This document shows, piece by piece, positions 8,769 through 16,323 of a DNA stretch of 64,000 nt. The DNA is taken from assembly GCF_014931605.1 (NCBI RefSeq), contig NZ_CP053382.1:682001-746000 (forward strand). Reading direction: 5' to 3'. The notes below the pieces were generated by a model. The model did not search any database. It was given only the letters and a program-made list of their open reading frames with translations, and was not told where the DNA came from. The stretch comes from Halomonas sp. MCCC 1A13316. Lineage in GTDB: Bacteria > Pseudomonadota > Gammaproteobacteria > Pseudomonadales > Halomonadaceae. Each line of letters opens with the position of its first letter. The first letter of the stretch is position 1. The position numbers and the translations under genes were made by a program.

Positions 8769-8945
8769 TCAATCTCTCGGGATCTTCTTCATGCGCTCCT
8801 CGGCGCGCTTCACCGTTTTCATTTTTTCCGGCCGCTTCATCGCTTTCCACTGGCGTATCTCTTCCATCGTGCGGCCGCAGCCGATGCAGAGATCCCCTTT
8901 TAGCTGGCAAACCGAGACACAGGGGCTTTCGATCTTCTTGGCCAT
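8769..8945 (-). CDS. DUF1289 small cysteine-rich protein
   Basis: 58 residues starting MAKKIESPCVSVC, with four cysteines (CVSVC and CIGCGRT) arranged as in DUF1289 proteins, probably a small iron-sulfur or zinc site, then a basic C-terminal helix with W-K-R pattern. The ATG overlaps the stop of the upstream gene as TGATG, so the two are likely translationally coupled. The frame runs further upstream but those residues are antisense to the partner gene and lack family match. Confidence 0.8.
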   Translation of the reverse strand: MAKKIESPCVSVCQLKGDLCIGCGRTMEEIRQWKAMKRPEKMKTVKRAEERMKKIPRD

Positions 8946-9310
8946 CAATGCCTCGTTGGCTTGGTGCGCAACCTGCGCTGCCAGTCGCCGCCATGCTCCC
9001 GCTGGCACGCTTCTTCGCTGTCGAAGTCGAGATGCCGCGAGATGTCGCCGACATCGAGCCCGGCCTCGGCCAGTGCCTCGGCGGTCAGGTCTTCGATGTA
9101 TTGCCGGGCATCGCCCTTTAGGGCATTCGCCAGGTTGGGGTGGGTATCGAATACCCAGGTCACCACCAAGCTCTCGGGAAAGCGCTGGTAATCGGCCTCG
9201 TGGGTTAGCCAGCTAAAGCCGGGCAGCACCGGCTTGGCCTGCTCACAGGCGTGAGTCAGCGAAGCGGTCAGCCGTCGCTCCATCTTGCCGCGTTCTTTCT
9301 TGGCAATCAT
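8945..9310 (-). CDS. Conserved hypothetical protein, partner of the DUF1289 gene
   Basis: 121 residues, soluble, acidic C-terminus. Recognisable conserved segments are PGFSWLTHEADYQRFPESL near residue 30 and DFDSEEACQREHGGDW near 100. Similar proteins occur in many Gammaproteobacteria and are sometimes labelled Fis-like, but I see no helix-turn-helix. The ATG at 9310 has GGAGAATGA upstream. Overlap of its stop with the DUF1289 start suggests one transcript and a shared role, which is unknown. Confidence 0.7.
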   Translation of the reverse strand: MIAKKERGKMERRLTASLTHACEQAKPVLPGFSWLTHEADYQRFPESLVVTWVFDTHPNLANALKGDARQYIEDLTAEALAEAGLDVGDISRHLDFDSEEACQREHGGDWQRRLRTKPTRH

Positions 9311-9374
9311 TCATTCTCCATAGGTTCAGCCTGTCACGGTGGCGCTCGGTACTAAATACTAAATACCGTGCAGC

Positions 9375-9953
9375 TTACGGCAAAAACTGCCGGATCAACT
9401 CCTCCCGCTCCATCTCGAGCAGCTCTCCCACGATCGGGTCTACCACCGGAGCCTCGCTGGCCTGCCACTCCAGCAATAGCACTTCGGCCTCGGGCGAGCC
9501 GGCCAGGCGCGCTGCCAGGATTTGATTAGCATTCGGTTGGTCGCTTGTCTCGCTGGCCGTGGCAAAGGCGGCTTCCGCCCCCGCGTAGCATGGCAAGGCA
9601 TCGTCCGTGGTTCCCTCCAGGCGCTCATGCAGCATGCAGCGCAGCAGCATTCCCTCCTTGTGCAATCCCCCTTCGTGAAGTTCATCCAGGTCGAGCTTAG
9701 CTTCTTCGTAGCGGCCCAGACTGGTAAGCAGGCTGGCGCGGTTACTACGCAGTTCGGTGTTGTCGGGGTGGAGCTCCAGCCCCTCGTCATAGATCGCCAG
9801 CGCGTTTTCGAGCCGCTGCGTGTCCCCACTGGCTTCCATCAGCGCAGCACCGGCGCGCTCCAGATAGTGCGCCGGTGGTTCGCCGCTGGCCGTTGAGCAC
9901 GCGGCAAGCAACAGGGCGGCAAAAAAGGATCTGCCAATCTTCGATGAGTACAT
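9375..9953 (-). CDS. TPR-type lipoprotein
   Basis: 192 residues. A hydrophobic segment ends in a lipobox (LLAAC, Cys about 19), so it is probably lipidated in the envelope. Residues about 45-110 form two tetratricopeptide-like helix pairs (NALAIYDEGLELHPDN, then ASLLTSLGRYEEAKLDLDEL). The start at 9953 leaves a normal signal peptide with GAGGGATTGGG upstream. TPR lipoproteins act as scaffolds; no partner is evident here. Confidence 0.7.
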   Translation of the reverse strand: MYSSKIGRSFFAALLLAACSTASGEPPAHYLERAGAALMEASGDTQRLENALAIYDEGLELHPDNTELRSNRASLLTSLGRYEEAKLDLDELHEGGLHKEGMLLRCMLHERLEGTTDDALPCYAGAEAAFATASETSDQPNANQILAARLAGSPEAEVLLLEWQASEAPVVDPIVGELLEMEREELIRQFLP

Positions 9954-10192
9954 CCCAATCCCTCGGTCATTCTCCATGTTGAAACTCATTATCGTTCGCC
10001 TGGAGCGGCGGGTCATGACTGAGCGGAGGGTTGAGATATGGCTTACAAATGTTTCGGCGATTGCTTACGCAGGACGTGGCGGTCGTTGTATGTAATAAGA
10101 CTGGCGATTCGAACAAGTTCATGTTCTTGCACCAATCCCGACTGGCCGAGCCGAGCCGAAGGATGCCTTTAACGCCTTCCCGAGAGAAGTCT

Positions 10193-10232
10193 GCACACTG
10201 ATAGGTTGTCAATTGACAACTTATCAGTGTGC
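10193..10232. promoter_or_regulatory. 40-bp near-perfect palindrome overlapping a promoter
   Basis: Two 20-base arms (10193-10212, 10213-10232) with one mismatched pair and no loop; the centre is TTGTCAATTGACAA. A -35 TTGACA (10213-10218) lies in the right half, and a -10 TATGCT (10237-10242) follows after 18 bases. It is 26 bases before the start of the gene pair at 10259, so it is probably the autoregulatory operator of that pair. No T tract, so not a terminator. Confidence 0.7.
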
Positions 10233-10258
10233 ACCCTATGCTGTTGCTAGGAGGTTGG

Positions 10259-10558
10259 ATGACACGTTCACGTCATAGCAAGAAGGAAATCGAGGCAGCC
10301 TTGGTGTATGCCGAAGCACACGGCTGGCGGGTTGAACCGGCGTCCGGACATGCCTGGGGACGCCTGTACTGCCCCTATAACGACACGGAATGTCGCTGTG
10401 GCGAGTTCTGTATTGTGAGCGTGTGGAGTACTCCGAAGAACCCGGCCAGCCATGCCAGACAATGCGTCGTGTCGTCGACAACTGTACGGGCCCATCCTCC
10501 GAGGAGGACGACAAATCATGACCCATTACGACTTCACCCTGAAATTTGCCGTTCCTGA
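10259..10558 (+). CDS. Toxin-like small protein, probably frameshifted at its 3' end
   Basis: The N-terminal 68 residues (MTRSRHSKKEIEAAL, then GHAWGRLYCPYND, CRCGEFC and WSTPKNP) look like a conserved small basic protein with a W/H-G pattern that I link, from memory, to a gene found before a helix-turn-helix partner. At about 10462 the expected continuation (RRVVDNCTGP, ending exactly over the next ATG as TCATGA at 10516-10521) is in the neighbouring frame. The annotated frame instead runs 40 bases into the next gene. A one-base loss near CAATG explains this. AGGAGG stands 5 bases before the ATG. A HicA-like toxin role is inference. Confidence 0.55.
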   Translation: MTRSRHSKKEIEAALVYAEAHGWRVEPASGHAWGRLYCPYNDTECRCGEFCIVSVWSTPKNPASHARQCVVSSTTVRAHPPRRTTNHDPLRLHPEICRS

Positions 10559-11042
10559 CGCGCTCGACATGGAGACGCTGGAAACCCGTCTCTTTGAGGA
10601 AGGCTGTGACGATGCGTTGGTCGGGCTGGGGCAGAAAGGTCGCCTGGCTCTGGAGTTTTCACGTGAAGCGGCCTCGGCCCATGGGGCGATTACTAGCGCC
10701 ATGGCAGATGTGAAGCGTGCCATACCAGAGGCGCGTCTGATCGAAGCCGGCCCTGACCTGGTAGGGGTGACGGATATCGCGGAGCTGTTCGCGTTCAGCC
10801 GCCAGAATATGCGCAAGCTGCTGCAGTCTCACCTGGCGACCTTTCCGTTGCCGCTACATGAAGGGCGCGCAGCACTCTGGCACCTGGCCGAGGTGTTGGA
10901 GTGGTTTCGTACCCACCAGCACAAGACTGTCAATGAGGCCCTGCGCGAGGTGGCCCGAGTCAGCATGCAGGCCAACGTCGCTCGCGAGGCCCGTCGTTTG
11001 CCTGCGGAGGAAATTCAGCGCTTCGAGGCGCTGGCCTCGTGA
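10518..11042 (+). CDS. Helix-turn-helix protein, putative antitoxin/regulator
   Basis: 174 residues. Residues about 80-105 (VGVTDIAELFAFSRQNMRKLL) read as a MerR/excisionase-like winged helix for DNA binding. The N-terminal 75 residues form an alpha/beta domain (DYALV-like strands, DDALVGLGQKGRLALEF). The GAGGAGGA ribosome site and the overlap with the frameshifted gene before it indicate an operon. It is the likely protein binding the palindrome at 10193-10232. Function as antitoxin is inferred from arrangement, not shown. Confidence 0.6.
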   Translation: MTHYDFTLKFAVPDALDMETLETRLFEEGCDDALVGLGQKGRLALEFSREAASAHGAITSAMADVKRAIPEARLIEAGPDLVGVTDIAELFAFSRQNMRKLLQSHLATFPLPLHEGRAALWHLAEVLEWFRTHQHKTVNEALREVARVSMQANVAREARRLPAEEIQRFEALAS

Positions 11043-11296
11043 CCGGGTGCTATCACGCAGGCGAGCCAATGCCGACTGCGTCGCTGCCGACGACCTTGGT
11101 TGACGCCCCAGCCTCTCCTCGGCCTTGCGCGCTCCAGGTATCTCGGCGAAGAAGCGTTTGCGAACGGGGCGGTGGCGGATCGTCGAGGAATGCTGCGCTC
11201 TCCCGTTTGGCGTATTCCTCGCTACAACGCAACAAGGCCCGCCTAGGCGGGCCTTGCTATCGAACCGGAGAGGTTCGAAAACTCGTGACCGTCAGG
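11043..11296. other. Intergenic region ending in the csp terminator
   Basis: No credible gene in either strand. From 11227 the sequence is the start of a 468-base unit repeated at 12663-13134. Confidence 0.5.
11233..11256 (-). terminator. Terminator hairpin of the first cold-shock gene
   Basis: CAAGGCCCGCC-TA-GGCGGGCCTTG, an 11-bp perfect stem 40 bases past the csp stop on the minus strand, followed by TTGCG. A second small hairpin (CGAACC-GGAGA-GGTTCG) sits between it and the gene. Confidence 0.75.
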
Positions 11297-11500
11297 TCAG
11301 GCGAGTTGGATGTTCGAAGCCTGAAGGCCTTTCTTGCCCTGGGTCACGTCGAAGGAGACGCTTTGACCTTCCTGCAGGGACTTGAAGCCTTCTGCCTGAA
11401 TTTCGGAGAAGTGGGCAAAGACATCGTCACCGCCATCGGCGGGAGTGATGAAGCCGAAGCCTTTGGAATCATTGAACCACTTGACTGTTCCAGTCGTCAT
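11297..11500 (-). CDS. Cold-shock protein, CspA family (copy 1)
   Basis: 67 residues, the standard family length: a single OB-fold cold-shock domain with RNP1 KGFGFI and RNP2 VFAHF. It binds single-stranded RNA/DNA and melts RNA structure. The start [10 protein letters not shown] at 11500 has AGGATTTATT upstream; the longer frame to 11572 is leader sequence. It differs from the copy at 12733 at only 5 of 67 positions. A leader of more than 100 bases with a conserved hairpin suggests post-transcriptional control typical of csp genes. Confidence 0.95.
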   Translation of the reverse strand: MTTGTVKWFNDSKGFGFITPADGGDDVFAHFSEIQAEGFKSLQEGQSVSFDVTQGKKGLQASNIQLA

Positions 11501-11637
11501 AATAAATCCTTTCGCGCATTTAGCGCCTTGCGATATTCCTGGTTTTACCCAGTTGTGTTGCGGGTAAAACAAGGTTCAATTACAGGCTGCCGAAAGAATT
11601 CGAATGCTACTGAAACCGTACTGCTTGCTACCAGCTG

Positions 11638-11692
11638 ACCCACGGTGTCATGCATGGGCACCGTGGGTCAAAGGGTTTATTTTTTATTTTGC
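11638..11692. promoter_or_regulatory. Conserved hairpin upstream of csp copy 1
   Basis: GACCCACGGTG pairs with CACCGTGGGTC over 11 bases, followed on the plus strand by a T-rich tract. The same hairpin stands at the same distance (about 140 bases) upstream of csp copy 2 (13079-13133). It is either a plus-strand terminator insulating csp or part of the csp leader; the sequence alone does not decide. Confidence 0.6.
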
Positions 11693-11746
11693 GTCTCGTA
11701 CGGTCAGCGCCTCGCTTCGAGGATCAGGTTGAACGGTGTGGCATTG

Positions 11747-12619
11747 ATGGGTCTGGTGGCGCCAAATGCCCCCGCCCCCTTTCATATCGAGATCGTGGGG
11801 GAGGCCGTGGGAGCGCTGAAGTTGCTCAGCGGCGTGCCGATCGATGTCCAGCGCTCTATCGACAGCATCGAGAGTAGCGACATCATCATCGTTCCCTCGG
11901 TATTGCTTCCTGCTCAAGCCTGGGAGAAGGGGCGCTATCCCCATCTGGTCGAATGGCTGCGCGCCATGCATGAGCGCGGCGCGGTGCTCTGCTCGGCGTG
12001 TTCGGGGGTGTTCCTGCTGGCCGAGACCGGACTGTTCGACGGCAAGGAGGCAACGGTTCACTTCGGCTACGCGGAAGCGTTCATGGCCAGCTACCCCGCC
12101 GTGTCCACGCACCCGGAGCGCGTGCTGGTGATTGCCGGCCAGCAGGAGGAGCTGGTGGATTCGGGGGCTTCGATGAGCTGGCACGACCTGGCGCTCTATC
12201 TCATCGCACGCTATGCCGGTGCCACCACGGCGCAGGAAGTGGCGCGGCTGTTCGCGCTGCAGTGGCATCAGGATGGGCTTACGCCTTACCTGGTATTCGC
12301 CGCCAAGACGGACCATGGCGATGGCGAGATTCAGCGCGGGCAGCAGTGGTTGGATGAGCATTTCGCGCTGGCCCACCCGGTGGAGGCGATGATCGAACGC
12401 TCGCTGCTGGCCGAGCGCACTTTCAAGCGGCGCTTCGCCGCCGCCACCGGCCTGACGCCGATCGCCTACGTGCAGCGCCTGCGTATCGAGGATGCCAAGC
12501 GTCGTCTGGAACGCACCGAGGCCTCGGTGGAGGAGATCAGTTGGCGTGTCGGCTACGAGGATTCGGCGTTCTTCCGGCGCCTGTTCAAGCGCACCACCGG
12601 CCTCGCCCCGAGTGCCTAG
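11747..12619 (+). CDS. GlxA/AraC-type transcription regulator, truncated at both ends
   Basis: DJ-1/PfpI-like N-terminal domain (CSACSGVFLLAETGLFDG, the usual nucleophile-elbow region) followed by an AraC double helix-turn-helix (SLLAERTFKRRFAAATG, then VGYEDSAFFRRLFKRTTG). The first 30 or so family residues are missing: the frame runs upstream into the csp repeat unit ending at 11694. At the other end a TAG (12617-12619) interrupts the usual PSAYRRRF: the bases after it still encode RRRFRIPDFA, so a TAC-to-TAG nonsense change is likely. The DNA-binding helices are complete, but this is probably a decaying gene. I place the start at the first in-frame ATG of conserved sequence. Confidence 0.65.
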   Translation: MGLVAPNAPAPFHIEIVGEAVGALKLLSGVPIDVQRSIDSIESSDIIIVPSVLLPAQAWEKGRYPHLVEWLRAMHERGAVLCSACSGVFLLAETGLFDGKEATVHFGYAEAFMASYPAVSTHPERVLVIAGQQEELVDSGASMSWHDLALYLIARYAGATTAQEVARLFALQWHQDGLTPYLVFAAKTDHGDGEIQRGQQWLDEHFALAHPVEAMIERSLLAERTFKRRFAAATGLTPIAYVQRLRIEDAKRRLERTEASVEEISWRVGYEDSAFFRRLFKRTTGLAPSA

Positions 12620-12670
12620 CGCCGGCGCTTCCGCATTCCCGATTTCGCTCGCCAACCCCAGAACGCAACA

Positions 12671-12690
12671 AGGCCCGCCTAGGCGGGCCC
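12671..12690 (-). terminator. Terminator hairpin of the second cold-shock gene
   Basis: GGCCCGCC-TA-GGCGGGCC, matching the hairpin after csp copy 1, 43 bases past the stop. Confidence 0.7.
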
Positions 12691-12732
12691 TGATTTCGAA
12701 CCGGAGAGGTTCGACAACTCGTGACCGTTAGG

Positions 12733-12936
12733 TCAGGCGAGTTTGATGTTCGAAGCCTGAAGGCCTTTCTTGCCCTGGGTCACGTCGAAAGAGACGGTTT
12801 GACCTTCCTGCAGGGACTTGAAGCCTTCCGACTGAATCTCGGAGAAGTGGGCAAAGAGATCATCGCCACCGTCGGCCGGAGTAATGAAGCCGAAACCTTT
12901 GGAGTCGTTGAACCACTTTACGGTACCAGTTGCCAT
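12733..12936 (-). CDS. Cold-shock protein, CspA family (copy 2)
   Basis: 67 residues with RNP1 KGFGFI and RNP2 LFAHF; OB-fold nucleic-acid chaperone. The start [10 protein letters not shown] at 12936 has AAAGGA 9 bases upstream. It differs from copy 1 by Ala2, Leu instead of Val in RNP2, and Ser, Thr and Lys at three later sites, all conservative. Two csp copies in a duplicated module may respond differently through their diverged leaders. Confidence 0.95.
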   Translation of the reverse strand: MATGTVKWFNDSKGFGFITPADGGDDLFAHFSEIQSEGFKSLQEGQTVSFDVTQGKKGLQASNIKLA

Positions 12937-13078
12937 GTTCTGCATCCTTTCGCGCAATCGCGCCTTGCAATGTTCCTGGTGTTACCCAGATGTGTTAGCG
13001 GGTAGGACAGGGATAAATTACAGGCTGCCGAATGAATCCGAACGCTACTGAAACTATGCCACTTGCTTACCAGCTGAA

Positions 13079-13133
13079 CCCACGGTGTCATGATTTGGCA
13101 CCGTGGGTCAAAGGCTTTCTTTTTTATTTTCAG
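13079..13133. promoter_or_regulatory. Conserved hairpin upstream of csp copy 2
   Basis: ACCCACGGTG pairs with CACCGTGGGT, followed on the plus strand by CTTTCTTTTTTATTTT. It is the counterpart of 11638-11692; the loop differs in sequence while both arms are kept, which argues for selection on the structure. Confidence 0.6.
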
Positions 13134-13275
13134 GGACGGCGAACGGCCCTCACCTTGCCGCTGCCTCCACCGCCGCAGAAGAAACGGCCGTTGCCATCGG
13201 CTTCGAGCCCCGACACCCCCACTCCCGGCGGCATATCGAGGCTCTCCAGCACTTCCTCCTGTGCGGCGGCTCATT
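13130..13275 (-). pseudogene. 3' remnant of a six-bladed-propeller-type enzyme gene
   Basis: On the minus strand about 45 residues are readable, ending GVSGLEADGNG, RFFCGGGGSGK and VRAVRRP before a TGA at 13130-13132. This resembles the C-terminus of beta-propeller lactonase or glutaminyl-cyclase-like proteins. In-frame stops lie immediately upstream and no start or earlier domain follows. Its end abuts the csp repeat unit, so the duplication may have cut it. The family is recognised from memory only. Confidence 0.35.
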
Positions 13276-13451
13276 ATCCGCTTCGCCAGGAGACCAAACG
13301 CCTCGCCGGACTGGACGAAGCGGTAGCCGTTAAGCTGTACTTCGACCAGCCCCTGGTCCGGGTAGCCTGGTACCTGGCTTTGATATGCCAGGTCTGAACG
13401 GCGCTGTCAGAAGGAACCGACAGCGGCTTTGCATCGATAGGAACGAGGTAT

Positions 13452-15176
13452 ATGAAAGCAAACGGCTCGTGGCTGCTACGGCTGACATTGGCAGTGGCGC
13501 TGCTCTTTTCCGGCCTGTGCATGGCTCAATCGCAGGAGGGTGAAAGCGAAGAGAAACAATGGTTCAGCGTTGATTCGCTGAACGAAGGGCTTGGCGAGGT
13601 GCCCGAGGAGGTCAAGCGGCAGACGCCGCGCGAATCGATCCGTAGCTTTCTCGAACTTGCCGAACAGAAGGAGTTCTCCGCGGCGGCACATGTGCTCAAC
13701 CTTTCCGATCTGGACCGTTCGGAGCGGCAGGAGAGGGGGGCCCAGTTGGCCAGGCAGTTGGAGACGGTATTCCGGCGCGGCGAGCAGGTCGATGCTTCCA
13801 ACCTATCGGGCCGTGAAGACGCCGCCATCGAGGACCCCACGGGACAGCACCCACTGACCGGAGAACCGCGCCGGAATCTCGAACTGGCATCGCTCAAGGT
13901 CGATGGCCAGACCTACGAGATTCGTCTGGCCCGCTACCGCGTGGAGGATGAGGAACCGGTCTGGCTGATCACGCCGGATAGCGTTTCGTATATTCCCCTC
14001 CTTTACGAGGAGTACGGCCCTTCGCTGCTGGAGGAGTACATTCCGGATCGCTTCAACTCCCCGTTGGGCGTACTTCAGATCTGGGAGTGGATCGCCATCC
14101 CGCTGTTCCTGATTGTGATCGGCCTGGTGGGGTGGGGCGTGCATGGCCTGGTTGCCTTGCTGGCGCACTGGTTCCCCAACGGGGCGCCGAGCATCTTTGC
14201 AGGCCGGATCCGGTGGCCCACGGCACTTCTCGTCATGTCGTTCGTGGCTCAGCTACTGCTCGACTACGTGGTCTCTTTCACGGCCATGGCCACCTCGTTC
14301 ATACGCGTATCGCTGATCATCCTCGTGGCCTGGAGCGTCGGTACGATTGCGCTGCGCCTGGTGGACACCATCCTGCTGAAAGTGACGCGTCGCATCGTGG
14401 GGGAGATCGACGACACCAAGCCCAAGGATGAGCGCAAGCTGCTCACCACGCTCTATGCGCTGCGCCGGGGCATCATCCTGATCATGGTGACGGCGGTTTC
14501 CGTCTACGTACTGAGCCAGATCCAGCTGTTCGAGACGCTGGGGCTGTCTCTGCTGGCGTCGGCCAGTGTGCTGGCGGTGCTGGTGGGCATCGCGGGCCAG
14601 GCGGTGCTGAGCAATATCCTCTCTTCCTTCCAGCTGTCGCTGGCGAAGCCCATACGCATCGGCGACCTGGTGATGTTCGAGGGGCAGTGGTGCTATGTAG
14701 AGGGCATCTTCTACACCTTCATTCGGTTGCGAAGCTGGGATGAGCGACGGCTGATCGTGCCGGTGACGTACTTCGTCTCCAAGCCCTTCGAGAATCTCTC
14801 CGTCAAGAGCGCCAAGATGTACCGGACGCTGGAGCTGGTCGTTCACCTCAGTGCCGATACCCAGGTCATCAGGGAGAAGTTCCTGGAGTACGCCAAGGAG
14901 GAGGATAACGTCGTCGAGCATCACAAGCTGTCGTGCTACGTGACGGGGCAGACCGAGCACGCGCAGACGATCTCCTGCTATCTCATGGCCTCCGACCCCT
15001 TCGCCGGCTGGATAGCGGAGATGAACATCCGTGAGAAGCTGTTGGCCTTCATCAGGGACAACCATCCCGACTGGTGGCCGCGGGAGGTGGTGGTCATCAG
15101 CCATCGCGATATCGCCAAGGGTGAGGGCAGGAATACTCCCCTAACGGAGGAGGGCGGCGAGAACGGGGCGTCATGA
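13452..15176 (+). CDS. Mechanosensitive ion channel, MscS family
   Basis: 574 residues. A signal peptide (cut near SGLCMA-QS) leads a periplasmic domain of about 190 residues, then four to five membrane helices between about 210 and 400. The pore-lining helix ASASVLAVLVGIAGQAVLSNILSS carries the Ala/Gly pattern of MscS TM3 and is followed by the beta domain (KPIRIGDLVMFEGQWCYVEGI). It belongs to the larger MscS paralogues, which relieve osmotic pressure in the inner membrane. The ATG at 13452 follows GAGGTAT. Monocistronic; an inverted repeat follows at once. Confidence 0.88.
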   Translation: MKANGSWLLRLTLAVALLFSGLCMAQSQEGESEEKQWFSVDSLNEGLGEVPEEVKRQTPRESIRSFLELAEQKEFSAAAHVLNLSDLDRSERQERGAQLARQLETVFRRGEQVDASNLSGREDAAIEDPTGQHPLTGEPRRNLELASLKVDGQTYEIRLARYRVEDEEPVWLITPDSVSYIPLLYEEYGPSLLEEYIPDRFNSPLGVLQIWEWIAIPLFLIVIGLVGWGVHGLVALLAHWFPNGAPSIFAGRIRWPTALLVMSFVAQLLLDYVVSFTAMATSFIRVSLIILVAWSVGTIALRLVDTILLKVTRRIVGEIDDTKPKDERKLLTTLYALRRGIILIMVTAVSVYVLSQIQLFETLGLSLLASASVLAVLVGIAGQAVLSNILSSFQLSLAKPIRIGDLVMFEGQWCYVEGIFYTFIRLRSWDERRLIVPVTYFVSKPFENLSVKSAKMYRTLELVVHLSADTQVIREKFLEYAKEEDNVVEHHKLSCYVTGQTEHAQTISCYLMASDPFAGWIAEMNIREKLLAFIRDNHPDWWPREVVVISHRDIAKGEGRNTPLTEEGGENGAS

Positions 15177-15210
15177 AGCCAGCCGGTGTCTATCGCGACA
15201 CCGGCTGGCT
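15177..15210 (+). terminator. Hairpin after the MscS gene
   Basis: A 14-bp perfect stem (15177-15190 with 15197-15210) starts one base after the stop codon. No T tract follows, so termination strength is uncertain. Confidence 0.55.
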
Positions 15211-15321
15211 GGGTACCGGCATATGGCATAGATTGTTAACCAGTGACGGCTCGGCGAGCCCAGCGGGCCGCTGGACTCCATTCGATGATAGAAGCAAGCC
15301 CCGATAGAACAAGGCTTGACC

Positions 15322-16323
15322 ATGGACGCGACGAATAGATCTCCAAGGAGATGGGGGGGGAGTGCGCTCACCGCGCTGCCGCTGATGTCAGGGTGCAGTG
15401 GGCCCCAGTCGGCGCTGCAGCCGGCGGGTGTCGATGCCGAACAGATAGCCCGGCTGTTCTGGTGGATGGGCGGGTTCCTCATCCTGATCTGGGTGCTGGT
15501 GATCGGCTGCGCCGTGTTTGTCACCTATATCAGACCCAGGCCCCACGACAGCCGCGCTGCGCGATGGCTGATCCTCGGCGGTGGCGTGATTCTTCCTCCC
15601 GTTGTATTGGGCGTCTTGCTTGTCTTCGGCCTGTCGCTCCTTCCTTCGTTAAGCGCCCCGGCCGAGGATGGGCTGCAGATTTCCGTGTCCGGTGAGCGCT
15701 GGTGGTGGCGGGTGCAGTATCCAACGCCGTCGGGCGACACCGTCGAACTTGCCAACGAAGTGCGCCTTCCCGTCGGTGAGCGGGTGGGATTCCGCTTGAC
15801 CAGCCCTGACGTCATCCATTCGTTCTGGATTCCCTCGCTAGGCGGCAAGGTCGACATGATTCCCGGGCGAACCACACGGCTGTATCTGGAGCCCACTAAG
15901 GTGGGTGTCTTTCGCGGAGCCTGCGCCGAGTTCTGTGGCACGTCCCATGCGCTGATGAACTTCCGCGTCGTAGTGATGGAGCCGGACGCGTTCGACACTT
16001 GGCTCGAGCGTCAGGCATCGCCCGCCCAGCCGCCTCAGGGCGAGCTCGCCCGCCGCGGTCAGGAGGCCTTTATTGCGAATGGCTGCGGTGCTTGCCATAC
16101 CATCCGCGGCACGTCTGCCGATGGGGTGTTGGGTCCCGACCTGACCCATGTCGGTAGTCGCTTGAGCCTTGGTGCCGGAACGCTGCCCACCGATACGGAG
16201 GCCTTCGAGCGCTGGATAAGACATCCGGACGCTATCAAGCCGGGAGTGAACATGCCGGCGTTCGGCATGCTGCCCGCGGCTCAGCTCTCCGCAATCGCTG
16301 CTTACTTGAGCGAATTGAAATGA
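15322..16323 (+). CDS. coxB: Cytochrome c oxidase subunit II with fused cytochrome c (caa3 type)
   Basis: 333 residues. A hydrophobic N-terminal segment with LMSGC may be a lipoprotein signal. Two membrane helices (about 45-70 and 85-110) anchor the cupredoxin domain. The CuA ligands are seen in CAEFCGTSHALM, with the upstream His in DVIHSFW. The C-terminus holds a class I cytochrome c (CGACH, distal Met in NMPAFGM). It receives electrons directly from a c-type cytochrome or membrane donor. The ATG at 15322 is preferred over an in-frame TTG at 15316. Its stop overlaps the next start as ATGA. Confidence 0.93.
   Translation: MDATNRSPRRWGGSALTALPLMSGCSGPQSALQPAGVDAEQIARLFWWMGGFLILIWVLVIGCAVFVTYIRPRPHDSRAARWLILGGGVILPPVVLGVLLVFGLSLLPSLSAPAEDGLQISVSGERWWWRVQYPTPSGDTVELANEVRLPVGERVGFRLTSPDVIHSFWIPSLGGKVDMIPGRTTRLYLEPTKVGVFRGACAEFCGTSHALMNFRVVVMEPDAFDTWLERQASPAQPPQGELARRGQEAFIANGCGACHTIRGTSADGVLGPDLTHVGSRLSLGAGTLPTDTEAFERWIRHPDAIKPGVNMPAFGMLPAAQLSAIAAYLSELK

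Larger units (their letters stand above)
11227..11694. repeat. Cold-shock gene module, copy 1 of a duplicated segment
   Basis: The unit comprises terminator, csp gene, 5' leader and a conserved hairpin. It is closely matched by 12663-13134 in the same orientation. The left edge begins ACGCAACAAGGCC in both copies. The right edge ends with TTTTTTATTTT in both, after which the two flanks diverge. About 970 bases separate the copies. Confidence 0.8.
12663..13134. repeat. Cold-shock gene module, copy 2
   Basis: Direct repeat of 11227-11694 with the same internal order. Point differences are scattered and more frequent in the leader than in the gene, so the duplication is not recent. Confidence 0.8.
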
